Source of the DNA: Jiella sonneratiae
Lineage (GTDB): Bacteria > Pseudomonadota > Alphaproteobacteria > Rhizobiales > Rhizobiaceae
NCBI RefSeq assembly: GCF_017353515.1
Contig: NZ_JAFMPY010000007.1
Span: forward strand, 62,001-126,000
Reading direction: 5' to 3'
DNA length: 64,000 nucleotides
The notes under the pieces are model-generated. The model was not told the DNA's origin, made no database searches, and saw nothing but the letters and a program-made list of their open reading frames with translations. A program made the position numbers and the translations under genes. Of this stretch, positions 35,284-43,579 are shown one piece after another. Position 1 is the first letter of the stretch; the number at the start of each line of letters is the position of its first letter.

Positions 35284-36247
35284 GGGCCGGCCTGCCCCGC
35301 GCGATAAGCGCCAGGAAGATCGCCGCGCCAGCGACGCCCATGATGACCCCGACCGGGATCTCGTAGGGCGAGCGCAGGCTGCGGCCGAGAAGGTCGCAGC
35401 CGAGCACCAGACCGGCGCCCGCGATTGCGACGAAGGGGATGACGCGCCGGCCGTTGTCGCCCATCGCCGTCGTCACGAGATTGGGGACGACGAGGCCGAC
35501 GAAGGGGATGGTGCCGATGGTGGCGACGGTGACGGCGGCGATCAGCGAGACGATGACGAGCCCGAGCGCCACCACCTTCTCGTAGGCGAGGCCGAGATTG
35601 ACGCTGACGTCGCGGCCGAGGCCGGCGAGGGTGAAGCGGTCGGCCGCAAGGAGCGCCAGCGCGCAGAGGACGAGGCCGATCCACAGAAGCTCGTAGCGTC
35701 CCCTGAGAACCATCGAGAAGTCGCCGCTGCTCCAGGCGCCGAGCGACTGCAGCAGGTCGGCGCGATAGGCGAGGAAATGCGCCATGGCCTGGATGATGCC
35801 GGCGAGGATCAGCCCGACCAGCGGCACCAGCAGGCCGCTCTTTAGCCGCAGCCGGCGGATCAGCGCGACGAAGACGCAGGTGCCGGCGAGCGCGAAACCG
35901 GATGCGACGAGCATCTTGGCGAAGACCGGGGCGCCGGGAAAGAGCATCGTGACGACCACCATGCCGAGCCCGGCAGCCTCGCTCGTCCCGACCGTCGAGG
36001 GTTCGACGAAGCGGTTGGAGGAGAGCATCTGCATCAACAGGCCGGCGACGGCGAGGCTGGCGCCCGCAAGCAGCGCCGCCGCCGTGCGCGGGATGCGGCT
36101 GACGAAGAGGAGGCGGAGCGTCTCGGCGTCGATCCCGCCGCCCGCCACCTGGGCGAGGGAGAGCTTGCCGGCTCCGACGAACAGGCCGGCGACGAAGAGC
36201 ACGGCAAGACCGAGGAGGCCGAGGCTGAGGAGCCGGCGATCGGACAT
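35276..36247 (-). CDS. iron-siderophore ABC permease (FecCD family), first
   Basis: A 323-residue permease with FecCD hallmarks RIPRTAAALLAGASLAVAGL, SNRFVEPSTVGTSEAAGLG and the C-terminal GTIPFVGLVVPNLV. With the second permease it forms the channel (FatD/CeuB-like branch). It starts 67 bp after the binding-protein gene. Confidence 0.93.
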   Translation of the reverse strand: MSDRRLLSLGLLGLAVLFVAGLFVGAGKLSLAQVAGGGIDAETLRLLFVSRIPRTAAALLAGASLAVAGLLMQMLSSNRFVEPSTVGTSEAAGLGMVVVTMLFPGAPVFAKMLVASGFALAGTCVFVALIRRLRLKSGLLVPLVGLILAGIIQAMAHFLAYRADLLQSLGAWSSGDFSMVLRGRYELLWIGLVLCALALLAADRFTLAGLGRDVSVNLGLAYEKVVALGLVIVSLIAAVTVATIGTIPFVGLVVPNLVTTAMGDNGRRVIPFVAIAGAGLVLGCDLLGRSLRSPYEIPVGVIMGVAGAAIFLALIARGRPAHG

Positions 36248-36314
36248 GGTCGAAGGCGCTTCTCTTATCAGCGCGGCCGCGCCGGCCCGCTTCGGGCCAA
36301 GGCGCAGTCCGCCA

Positions 36315-37292
36315 TCACTCGGCCTTGGCGAAAGCCTCGAGCAGCTGGTCGACGTTGCGCTGCAGGGCGGTCAGGCCGGCGCTCGACAGATACCAGGTCG
36401 CCGGGTCGAGATAGACGACCTGGCCGCGCTTCCAGGCATTGGTGTTCTCGACGAGTTCGTTCTTCAGCATGGAGGCGGCGGCGCCCCGGCCGATCGCCGC
36501 GTCGCGGTCGACGACGAAGAGCCAGTCGGGATTCGTCCGGGCGATGTATTCGAACGAAATCGCCTCGCCGTGGTTGGAGACGTCGAGATCGTCGTCGGCC
36601 GGCGCCACGCCGAAGGCGCCGTGGATGATGCCGAAGCGCGAGCCGGGGCCGAAGGCGCTCATCCGGTTGCCGGTGGTCAGCACGATCAGCCCCTTGCCCT
36701 TGCCGGCGGTGTGGCTCTTCAGCTCGGCGATCGAGCTGCGCAGCGCGGCGATGCGCGCCTCGACCTCGGCCTTCTTGTCGAAGATCGCGCCGAGCGCCCT
36801 TGCCCGGGCCAGCGCGGAATCGAGGAAGTCGCTCTGGTCGACCGACATGTCGATGGTCGGCGCGACCTTGGACAGCGCCTTGGTCTGGCTGGCCGACCGC
36901 CCGCCGGTGACCACCAGATCCGGCTGCAGCGCCGCGACGGCCTCGAGATCGGCCTCGAACAGCGAGCCGACCTTCTTGACGTCGTCGCCGGCATATTTCG
37001 CCATGTAATCCGGATAGGGCGCAGCCGGCGCCGCCGCGACGTCGACGCCGAGGGCATCGAGCGTGTCGAGGCTGGCGAGGTCGTAGACGACGACCGTCTT
37101 CGGATCGTGCGGGACAGTCTCTTGTCCGGCCGCCGTCTCGACGGTGACCGTATCGCCCGACGCCTGCGCGCTGGCGGCCCCGGCGGCAAGCGGCGCCGCG
37201 GCGAAGGCGAAGGCCAAGAGCAGAGACAGCAACGGCTTCGGCCGGGCAGCGGCCGCGCCGAGGGCGCAAAGCGGGCGGTGGGTGGAGAACAT
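36315..37292 (-). CDS. siderophore ABC transporter substrate-binding protein (FatB/CeuE type)
   Basis: A 325-residue class III binding protein. Its signal sequence PLLSLLLAFAFAAAPLAAGA precedes the mature start; no lipobox Cys is evident, so it is probably soluble in the periplasm. Characteristic segments are VPHDPKTVVVYDLASLDTL, DLVVTGGRSASQT and the central long helix. The FatB/CeuE group binds catecholate ferric siderophores or their breakdown products. AAAGGA precedes the ATG at 37292. Confidence 0.9.
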   Translation of the reverse strand: MFSTHRPLCALGAAAARPKPLLSLLLAFAFAAAPLAAGAASAQASGDTVTVETAAGQETVPHDPKTVVVYDLASLDTLDALGVDVAAAPAAPYPDYMAKYAGDDVKKVGSLFEADLEAVAALQPDLVVTGGRSASQTKALSKVAPTIDMSVDQSDFLDSALARARALGAIFDKKAEVEARIAALRSSIAELKSHTAGKGKGLIVLTTGNRMSAFGPGSRFGIIHGAFGVAPADDDLDVSNHGEAISFEYIARTNPDWLFVVDRDAAIGRGAAASMLKNELVENTNAWKRGQVVYLDPATWYLSSAGLTALQRNVDQLLEAFAKAE

Positions 37293-37375
37293 CGGCGGTC
37301 CTTTCTGCCGGAAGCCCGCCGATCGGGTCGGACGAAGCGGTCTCGGCTGCCGCGGCCGACATCGCAAAACTGGAC

Positions 37376-37388
37376 TGTCATTGTCAAT
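37376..37388 (-). promoter_or_regulatory. candidate iron-responsive/promoter element upstream of the siderophore importer
   Basis: The minus-strand sequence ATTGACAATGACA contains a perfect TTGACA -35 hexamer and resembles a half of a Fur-type box (TGA-AATGA). It is about 85 bases before the binding-protein start. No strong -10 was found at standard spacing. Confidence 0.25.
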
Positions 37389-37432
37389 ATTTGGAGCGGC
37401 GGGCCCGAAGGCCGGCCGGCGGCCCGTCGGCG

Positions 37433-38281
37433 CTACAGGCCCGGGGAGCCGGCGGCGGTGCGGTCCTCGCCGGCAATCGACAGGAAGCGTTCCAGCGCCG
37501 GGCCGACGATCGAGCCGTGGGTCTCCTCCGGCATCGGGACGATGGTGACGTGCCGGTGGCCGGCGTCGGCGAGGCGGGCACCGAAGGCGAGGCCGTTCGG
37601 GCCGCCGCGCACGGCGCCGACGGCGGCGCGCTCGGCCCTGGAGAGCGACGGCCGGTCGGCCTTGCGGCCGGCGGCGAGGATCGTCAGTCGCCGCTGGTCA
37701 TGCGCCACGTGATCGGGCCGGCCGGCGACGAAGGCGTCGAGCTCCGCCATCACGCGGTGCCGGTTCCACCAGACGGAGGGATCGGCGGCGAGGAAATCGG
37801 CGATCGGCAGCTCGCGGCGCAGAAAGGCCCGCAGAACGAACAGCCCCGCCAGCGAGTGGCCGAACACTGCCATGCGCCCGGCGGCAAGCGGGTACAGCTC
37901 TTCCAGCCAAGGCAGGAGACGCCACCGCAGCATCCCGGCGAAAAGCCGTTCGCCGCCGGTCTCGGGGGTGTCCTGGCCGGGCCTCGTCGGAATGGCGCCG
38001 GCCGCCGCACGATCGGTCAATTCGAAATAGCGCCTGGCGATCCGCGCCGCGGCGTCTTCCTCCGGCAGGCCCACACCGACGAGGAGACAGGGCGCGGCCC
38101 GCGCCCCGGCCATTTCGGCCGCGCGCTCGAAGAACTGGTCGGCATCGAGGATCAGCGCCACCGGCCAGCCCGCCTCGGGCGGCTCCCCGACGGTCTCCGT
38201 AAAGACGCGATAGGCCCGTCCGGCAAAGCTCAGCTCGTGTCGTTCGTGCATGTCGACGCCCTTTGGAACGGGCGCAGCCAT
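37433..38281 (-). CDS. alpha/beta hydrolase, probable siderophore esterase (IroE/BesA-like)
   Basis: A 282-residue esterase. The nucleophile elbow is VFGHSLAGLFVLR (Ser), with a conserved AADPSVWWNRH segment and a catalytic His in EETHGSIVG. This pattern belongs to the esterase group that hydrolyses trilactone siderophores such as enterobactin. There is no signal peptide, so it would act on imported ferric siderophore in the cytosol. AAGGA lies 7 bases before the ATG at 38281. It is divergent from padR over a 73-bp control region. Confidence 0.8.
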   Translation of the reverse strand: MAAPVPKGVDMHERHELSFAGRAYRVFTETVGEPPEAGWPVALILDADQFFERAAEMAGARAAPCLLVGVGLPEEDAAARIARRYFELTDRAAAGAIPTRPGQDTPETGGERLFAGMLRWRLLPWLEELYPLAAGRMAVFGHSLAGLFVLRAFLRRELPIADFLAADPSVWWNRHRVMAELDAFVAGRPDHVAHDQRRLTILAAGRKADRPSLSRAERAAVGAVRGGPNGLAFGARLADAGHRHVTIVPMPEETHGSIVGPALERFLSIAGEDRTAAGSPGL

Positions 38282-38303
38282 AATTCAATCCTTGCGCCGG
38301 GAC

Positions 38304-38330
38304 TATATCGAGATATATCGAGATATATCG
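38304..38330. promoter_or_regulatory. overlapping TATATC-GA-GATATA dyads, probable PadR/YqjI-type operator
   Basis: The 27-bp tract carries three phased copies of TATATCGAGA at 10-bp intervals, so TATATC-GA-GATATA appears twice as overlapping inverted repeats. It is sharply AT-rich in a G+C-rich genome and occupies the middle of the 73-bp gap between the divergent esterase and padR genes. Autoregulatory PadR proteins commonly bind such dyads. The regulator assignment is inference. Confidence 0.65.
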
Positions 38331-38354
38331 GAATTCGACGACCCGGAGGTGGAG

Positions 38355-38999
38355 ATGCGGCGAAACCCGTTCGACCGGCGCGAAGGCGCCGGAATTTCCA
38401 AGCGCGCATGGTGGTCCCGCCGCCGGCCCGCGGAAAGTCACGATGCCGGCGACGGATCGTCGGCGGAGCGGCAGGGCAAGGGGCGAAGGCACGGCCATGA
38501 CGGGCGGCACGGCATCGGCGGCCGCGGCGGGCGGGGGCGCAGCGGCGGCCCGTTCGACTACGGCGACCTGCGGCTTCTGATGCTCGCCATGCTCTCCGAG
38601 AAGCCGAGCCACGGCTATGAGCTGATGAAGACGATCGAGGAGCGTTTCGAGGGCCGCTACGCGCCGAGCCCGGGACTGATCTATCCGACGCTCGCCTGGC
38701 TCGAGGACGGCGGGCTGATCCTGCTGTCGCCCGAGGCCGCGGGGCGCAAGTCCTACGAGATATCCGAGGCCGGCCTGAAGTTCCTCGCCGAGCACCGGGA
38801 GCGCGTGGACGCCGTTCTCAGGCGGGTCGCCCGCGGCGAGATCGGCCGCGGCGACGTGCCCGAACCGATCCTCGCCGCGATGGGCGAATTGAAGCGGGCG
38901 CTGCGCTCCCGGCTCTCCGGCGCGTCCGCCACCCCAGAGGCCGTCGCCAGGATCGCCGCCGAGATCCGCAAGGCCGCCGCGGCGGTCGACGAGGCCTGA
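38355..38999 (+). CDS. PadR-family regulator, YqjI-like
   Basis: A 214-residue regulator with an N-terminal Gly/Arg/His-rich tail (RRHGHDGRHGIGGRGG, residues near 45-65) like the metal-binding tail of YqjI. The PadR winged helix follows: LLMLAMLSEKPSHGYELMK and PSPGLIYPTLAWLEDGGLI. In E. coli YqjI is nickel-responsive and represses yqjH, a siderophore-interacting ferric reductase. The same pair, padR then SIP, is seen here with a 44-bp gap. I chose the ATG at 38355, preceded by GGAGGTGGAG. Confidence 0.87.
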   Translation: MRRNPFDRREGAGISKRAWWSRRRPAESHDAGDGSSAERQGKGRRHGHDGRHGIGGRGGRGRSGGPFDYGDLRLLMLAMLSEKPSHGYELMKTIEERFEGRYAPSPGLIYPTLAWLEDGGLILLSPEAAGRKSYEISEAGLKFLAEHRERVDAVLRRVARGEIGRGDVPEPILAAMGELKRALRSRLSGASATPEAVARIAAEIRKAAAAVDEA

Positions 39000-39043
39000 A
39001 TGAATCCGGCGCGGCCGACGCCCGCCGTATGGAGTAAACCACA

Positions 39044-39832
39044 ATGAACATCCATGAACCCAGCGGCGCGCCCGCCGCGACGCCCACATCGGCGCCCGCG
39101 CCGACCCGCCGCGTCCGGCACGAGACGAAGCGCCGGCTGCTGACGGTCTCCGCCATCCAGAGGCTCAGCCCGGCGATGCTGCGCATCGTGTTTGCGGGAG
39201 ACGATCTAGACGGCTTCACCAGCCTCGGCGCCGACGACCATGTGAAGATCTTCCTGCCGGGAGAGGGAGAGGCGGAGCGCCGGGACTACACGCCGCGCCG
39301 CTACGACCCGCGGCGGCGGGAACTGACCATCGACTTCGCCGTCCACGACGCGGGCCCGGCGACCGCCTGGGCGCTCGCCGCGAGGGTGGGCGACGAACTC
39401 GTCATCGGCGGCCCGCGCGGCTCCCTGGTCGTCGGCGAGGCGGTGAAGCGCTTCCTCCTGATCGGCGACGAGACCGCCCTGCCGGCGATCGGCCGCCGCA
39501 TCGAGGAGGCCGCGGCGGGCGCTGCGATCACCAGCCTCGTCGCGGTTCCCGCCGCCGCCGACGAGCAGACCTTCGAGACCCTCGCGGCGCTCGATACGCG
39601 CTGGGTGCATCGTCCGCTCGAGCGCGCCGACGATCCCGCCGCGCTGCTTGGCGCGCTGCAGGACGTGACGATCGGGCCGGACTGCTTCGTCTGGATCGCC
39701 GCCGAGGCCTCCGTCGTCAGGGCGCTGCGGCAGGTGGTGCTCGAGGAGCGCGGCCACCCCAAGGGCTGGTTCAAGGCCGCCGGCTACTGGGTCCGCGGCA
39801 AGGCGGACACGACGGAAAAGTTCGACGACTGA
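39044..39832 (+). CDS. siderophore-interacting protein (YqjH/ViuB-type ferric reductase)
   Basis: A 262-residue flavoprotein that reduces ferric siderophores with NAD(P)H. The FAD-binding motif is RRDYTPRRYD (RxYT). The second domain has GDELVIGGPRG and LLIGDETALPAIGRRIEE. The C-terminal WFKAAGYWVRGKAD, with its YW, is typical of the SIP family. The N-terminal 25 residues are Ala/Pro-rich. Encoded with padR, it would release iron after import by the neighbouring transporter. Confidence 0.92.
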   Translation: MNIHEPSGAPAATPTSAPAPTRRVRHETKRRLLTVSAIQRLSPAMLRIVFAGDDLDGFTSLGADDHVKIFLPGEGEAERRDYTPRRYDPRRRELTIDFAVHDAGPATAWALAARVGDELVIGGPRGSLVVGEAVKRFLLIGDETALPAIGRRIEEAAAGAAITSLVAVPAAADEQTFETLAALDTRWVHRPLERADDPAALLGALQDVTIGPDCFVWIAAEASVVRALRQVVLEERGHPKGWFKAAGYWVRGKADTTEKFDD

Positions 39833-39901
39833 CGGTGCCGGCGGCCGGGCGGAAGCCGTCCGCGCCCGGCCGCCATGCCCGAAAATGCCCGGCATCCCGG
39901 A

Positions 39902-39940
39902 GCATGATCCGAAAAGCGGGAACCTGATTTCGGATCATGC
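39902..39940. repeat. 39-bp rhizobial-type palindromic repeat
   Basis: Arms GCATGATCCGAAA and TTTCGGATCATGC are a perfect 13-bp inverted repeat around AGCGGGAACCTGA. I recall near-identical palindromes scattered through many Rhizobiales genomes. It lies between the convergent SIP and araC genes, where a bidirectional transcription stop would be useful. Only one copy is seen in this window. Confidence 0.85.
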
Positions 39941-39991
39941 GGAAACGGGAAGATGGAGCGGGAGGATGCGCGACGCTCATGTCATCCCGCC

Positions 39992-40984
39992 CTAACGCAC
40001 GCTGCCGGGCGAGATGCCGAAATGCCGCTTGAAGGCGGTCGAGAAGTTCGAGGCGCTGCGATAGCCGGCGAGGTGTGCGGCCTCCGCGACGCTGAGGCCT
40101 TCCTGCTCGATGGCCCGGCGGGCGCGGTTGAGGTTGCGGCGCCGGACATAGTCGAAGGCGCTCATGCCGTGCACGCTGTGGAACAGCCGCTGCAGCGTGC
40201 TGACGCTGGCGCCGGTCGCGGCGGCGATCTCGTCGAGGCTGGGAGCCGGATTGGCGAGCTCGCGCAGGAAATCCTCGATGCGGCGCATCCGGTGGAGGTC
40301 GCGCAGGCCGACATGGCCGGTTGCCCAGCAGGCGCGTCGCATGTCGAGCTGGCCGAGGCCCTCGGCGATGAGTTCGAGGGCGCGGCTTTCCAGATAGAGC
40401 TTCTGCAGGGCCGGCTCGTAGGAGGGCGGCCTGAGGATCTGCTCGCCGATCGCGATCATGCTGGCGCCCGGCCGCCAGCCGTGGCGGGCGAGATGGGTGC
40501 GGCAGAACTCGGCGATGACCGGCGCGCGCTTCGGATCGGCGAGACCGCAGTCGGCGAGCCACTGGTGGGACGCCGTGACGTTGACCTTGCGCAGGTGCTC
40601 GCCGCGCCGCGAGCGGCGGGAGAACACCGTCGGGCGGGTGCGGACCATCACCGCGGCGCGCACGCTCGCGCCGTCGCCCTCGCTCGCCGGCATGATCGGC
40701 CGTCCGTCGATGGTCGCGTCGACCGCCCCCTTCAGGAACAGGTAGAAGGTGACGCCCGAGCGCTGCTCGATCCGCGTGTCGAGATCCGCCAGCTCGGTGG
40801 TGTCGGAGGCGTGGAGGACGAGGCCGGGCCGCAGTTCGGTCAGCCGGTACTGCCCCTTCAGCGCCGCGCCGTCCTCCACGGCGCCGCCGCGCAGCCAGAC
40901 GAATTTGCGGCCGACGATCGCCGAGGCGTCGGCGATCCGGCTGGCGGCGATGGTCTCCTCGGCAAGATCGTCTGCGGCGTTCAC
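39992..40984 (-). CDS. AraC-family regulator, probable siderophore-receptor activator
   Basis: A 330-residue AraC regulator of the PchR/RhrA-like type. The C-terminal double HTH includes ATGASVSTLQRLFHSVHGM and AGYRSASNFSTAFKRHFGISP. The N-terminal ligand domain starts after a GTG at 40984, chosen because AAAGGAC precedes it. It is divergent from the TonB-dependent receptor gene, and this class often activates its receptor when the cognate ferric siderophore arrives. The 281-bp gap between them holds the control sites; no clear dyad was recognised. Confidence 0.85.
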   Translation of the reverse strand: MNAADDLAEETIAASRIADASAIVGRKFVWLRGGAVEDGAALKGQYRLTELRPGLVLHASDTTELADLDTRIEQRSGVTFYLFLKGAVDATIDGRPIMPASEGDGASVRAAVMVRTRPTVFSRRSRRGEHLRKVNVTASHQWLADCGLADPKRAPVIAEFCRTHLARHGWRPGASMIAIGEQILRPPSYEPALQKLYLESRALELIAEGLGQLDMRRACWATGHVGLRDLHRMRRIEDFLRELANPAPSLDEIAAATGASVSTLQRLFHSVHGMSAFDYVRRRNLNRARRAIEQEGLSVAEAAHLAGYRSASNFSTAFKRHFGISPGSVR

Positions 40985-41265
40985 GCCAGTCCTTTCACGA
41001 TGCGGGGTCCGGGGCGGCCGGCCGCGCCTCTGCAAGACGGCAGGCGTCTCCCGCCGCATGCGTGGCCGACGCGCAACACAATCCTGCCATGATTGCCGCG
41101 GCCGCGCCCGGTGCACCCATCGCAAACGTCTTTGACAGGCCCGCAAAAGCGGCACGCTGGCCCTCGTCCCGGCCCCTCCGTAAAACTTGACCCGAAATGA
41201 CAGGTTTATACGCGTCGGCGCAAGTCCTTCGTCGGGGGCGCCGGCCGGAGTTCGAGGAGTTGGTG

Positions 41266-43413
41266 ATGAGCTTCAATCCCCCGCTGCGGACGATCCGCGC
41301 CAGGCTGTTCCGCACGTTCGCGGCGACGAGCGCGCTGACCGCGCTTTCCGCCGGGCATGCCTTCGCCCAGACCGCCGGTTCGACCATCGCGCTCGACACG
41401 GTCGTCGTCGACGGGTCGAGCTACGAGACGGAAGGCACCGACAGCTACACCACCGACCTGATCAGCGTCGGAGAAAAGGAGGCGCGGCCGCCGCGCGAGA
41501 TCCCGCAGTCGACCACGGTCGTCACGCGCGAGCGTATCGAGGACGGCGGCTACACCTCGCTGGACACGGCGCTGCGCGAGACGCCGGGCATCGTCGTCCT
41601 CAACAACGACAACGGCCGCTCCAGCATCTTCTCCCGCGGCTTCGAATTCGACTCGCTGTATTTCGACGGCCTGCCGGCGCCGCTCTCCAGCGTCTACGGC
41701 ACCCAGCCGGACCTCGCGATCGTCGACCACATCGAGATCCTCCGGGGGCCGTCGGGCCTGTTCGGCGGCACGGGCGAGCCGGCCGGCGCCATCAACATGG
41801 CGCTGAAGAAGGCGCCGGACGCCTGGCACGGCTATCTGGAAGGCCAGTACGGATCCTGGGACACCGGGCGGGGCGAACTCGACGTCGGCGGGCCGCTGAA
41901 CGAGGCCGGCACCATCCGCGGCCGCATCGTCGGCGCCTATCAGGACGGCGACAACATGGTCGACGTCGTCGACAACAAGTCCGGCGTCGCCTACGGCACC
42001 GTCTCGGTCGACTTGACCGACCAGACCACGGCGACCTTCATCCTCAGCCATCTCGAACGCGACATCACGCCGTTCAACGGCCTGCCGACCTATGCCGACG
42101 GCTCGCTGATCGACCTCGACCGCTCGACCTATACCGGCGCCGACTGGAACCGCTTCGACAACGACGTCAACGACTATATCGCCGAGGTCGAGCACAAGTT
42201 CGACGACGGCGGCCACGCCCGCGTGGCGCTGCGCTATTCCGACCGCGACGCCGATTTCCTCTACGGCTGGGCGGGAAGCGCCGCCGACCAGGACGGCAAC
42301 GTCAACGGCATCCGCTGGCTCGCGAGGGACTTCGACGAGAAGTCGCTGGCGCTGGACGCCTTCGTCTCCAAGCCCTTCACGCTGTTCGGCCAGGAGCACA
42401 ACGTGCTTCTCGGCGCCGACTACCGCCGGATCGACACGACGCTGCTCTCGGCCTCCGGCCTGATCGCCGGTACCCACAACCTCTACGACTGGGATGCCTC
42501 GTCGATCCCCGAGCCGACCGTCAACTACACCGCCCAGACCGACAGCGAGCAGCATCAGACCGGCATCTACGGGCAGCTGCGCATCAAGCCGATCGACCGC
42601 GTCACGCTGATCGGCGGCGGGCGCGTCAGCTGGTACGATTCCTCGACCGAGAACCTTCTGACCGGCGCCACCCAGGACGAGATCGAGATCGAGGGCCACT
42701 TCACGCCCTATGTCGGGGCGGTGGTCGATCTGACCGACCAGATCTCGGCCTATGCCAGCTACACCGAGACCTTCCAGCCGCAGACCTATTGCGACGTCAA
42801 CGGCGACCTGCTCGATCCGCGTCAGGGCGATCAGATCGAGGCCGGCTTCAAGGGCGAATTCTACGGCGGGGCGCTGAACGGCACGGTCGCCTATTTCCAG
42901 CTGCACGACAAGAACCGGGCGGAGCAGGACACCAGCGGCAACTACGTCGCCCTCGGCGAGGTCGAGGCGCGGGGCGTCGAGCTGGAGATCGCCGGCGAAC
43001 TGCTTCCCGACTGGCAGGTCCAGGCCGGCTACACCTACACCGAGACGGAATATGTCGAAGGCAGCAGCGCCGGCTCGGTCTTCAGCCCCTATACACCCGA
43101 GCATCAGCTGCAGCTGTGGACCGACTACACCTTCCATTCGGCCGATGCCTGGTGGGACGGCCTGTCGATCGGCGGCGGGGTCAAGGTCTACAGCGACTTC
43201 TCGGCGGTGAGCGGCTCGACCACCATCGAGGCGCCGGGCTACGAGGTGGTCGACCTGCAACTCGGCTACGAGTTCAACGAGAACCTCTCGGCCAAGCTCA
43301 GGATCAACAACCTCTTCGACGAGAAGTACTATGCCCGGGTCGGCTCGACCTCGGTGTTCAACTTCTACGGCGAGGAGCGCAACGCGATGCTGACCCTCAA
43401 GGCGAAGTTCTGA
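41266..43413 (+). CDS. TonB-dependent siderophore receptor
   Basis: A 715-residue outer-membrane receptor. Signal peptide: LFRTFAATSALTALSAGHAFAQ. A possible TonB box lies in STIALDTVVVDG. The plug domain shows PREIPQSTTVVTRERIED, RGFEFDSLYFDGLPAPLSS and DHIEILRGPSGLFGGTGEP, the pattern of hydroxamate/ferric-siderophore receptors (FhuE/FpvA type). The barrel ends in KAKF with the obligatory C-terminal Phe. GAGGAG before the ATG at 41266 fixes the start. Confidence 0.95.
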   Translation: MSFNPPLRTIRARLFRTFAATSALTALSAGHAFAQTAGSTIALDTVVVDGSSYETEGTDSYTTDLISVGEKEARPPREIPQSTTVVTRERIEDGGYTSLDTALRETPGIVVLNNDNGRSSIFSRGFEFDSLYFDGLPAPLSSVYGTQPDLAIVDHIEILRGPSGLFGGTGEPAGAINMALKKAPDAWHGYLEGQYGSWDTGRGELDVGGPLNEAGTIRGRIVGAYQDGDNMVDVVDNKSGVAYGTVSVDLTDQTTATFILSHLERDITPFNGLPTYADGSLIDLDRSTYTGADWNRFDNDVNDYIAEVEHKFDDGGHARVALRYSDRDADFLYGWAGSAADQDGNVNGIRWLARDFDEKSLALDAFVSKPFTLFGQEHNVLLGADYRRIDTTLLSASGLIAGTHNLYDWDASSIPEPTVNYTAQTDSEQHQTGIYGQLRIKPIDRVTLIGGGRVSWYDSSTENLLTGATQDEIEIEGHFTPYVGAVVDLTDQISAYASYTETFQPQTYCDVNGDLLDPRQGDQIEAGFKGEFYGGALNGTVAYFQLHDKNRAEQDTSGNYVALGEVEARGVELEIAGELLPDWQVQAGYTYTETEYVEGSSAGSVFSPYTPEHQLQLWTDYTFHSADAWWDGLSIGGGVKVYSDFSAVSGSTTIEAPGYEVVDLQLGYEFNENLSAKLRINNLFDEKYYARVGSTSVFNFYGEERNAMLTLKAKF

Positions 43414-43422
43414 GGAAGCGCG

Positions 43423-43451
43423 ACGGGGGCCTCGAGACACGAAGCCCCCGT
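43423..43451 (+). terminator. hairpin downstream of the TonB receptor gene
   Basis: Perfect 8-bp stem ACGGGGGC / GCCCCCGT around CTCGAGACACGAA, 9 bases after the stop codon. No T-run follows, so it may be a factor-dependent end or 3' stabiliser rather than a classical terminator. Confidence 0.55.
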
Positions 43452-43579
43452 GCCGCGCGGTTTCCGGTGCCCGCCCGCCGGTCGCCGGCGTTGCCGAGAT
43501 GGGGCGGCGCCGAGGCTTGCGCCCCGAGCCGCAGGCGGTGCGCCGTGCCTCGGGGACAGGCATGTGTTATCAAAGCGGA

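Noticed and set aside
41206-43563. 785-codon minus-strand frame opposite the TonB receptor
   Set aside because: Antisense shadow; composition is biased and no domain is visible, whereas the plus strand encodes a full receptor.
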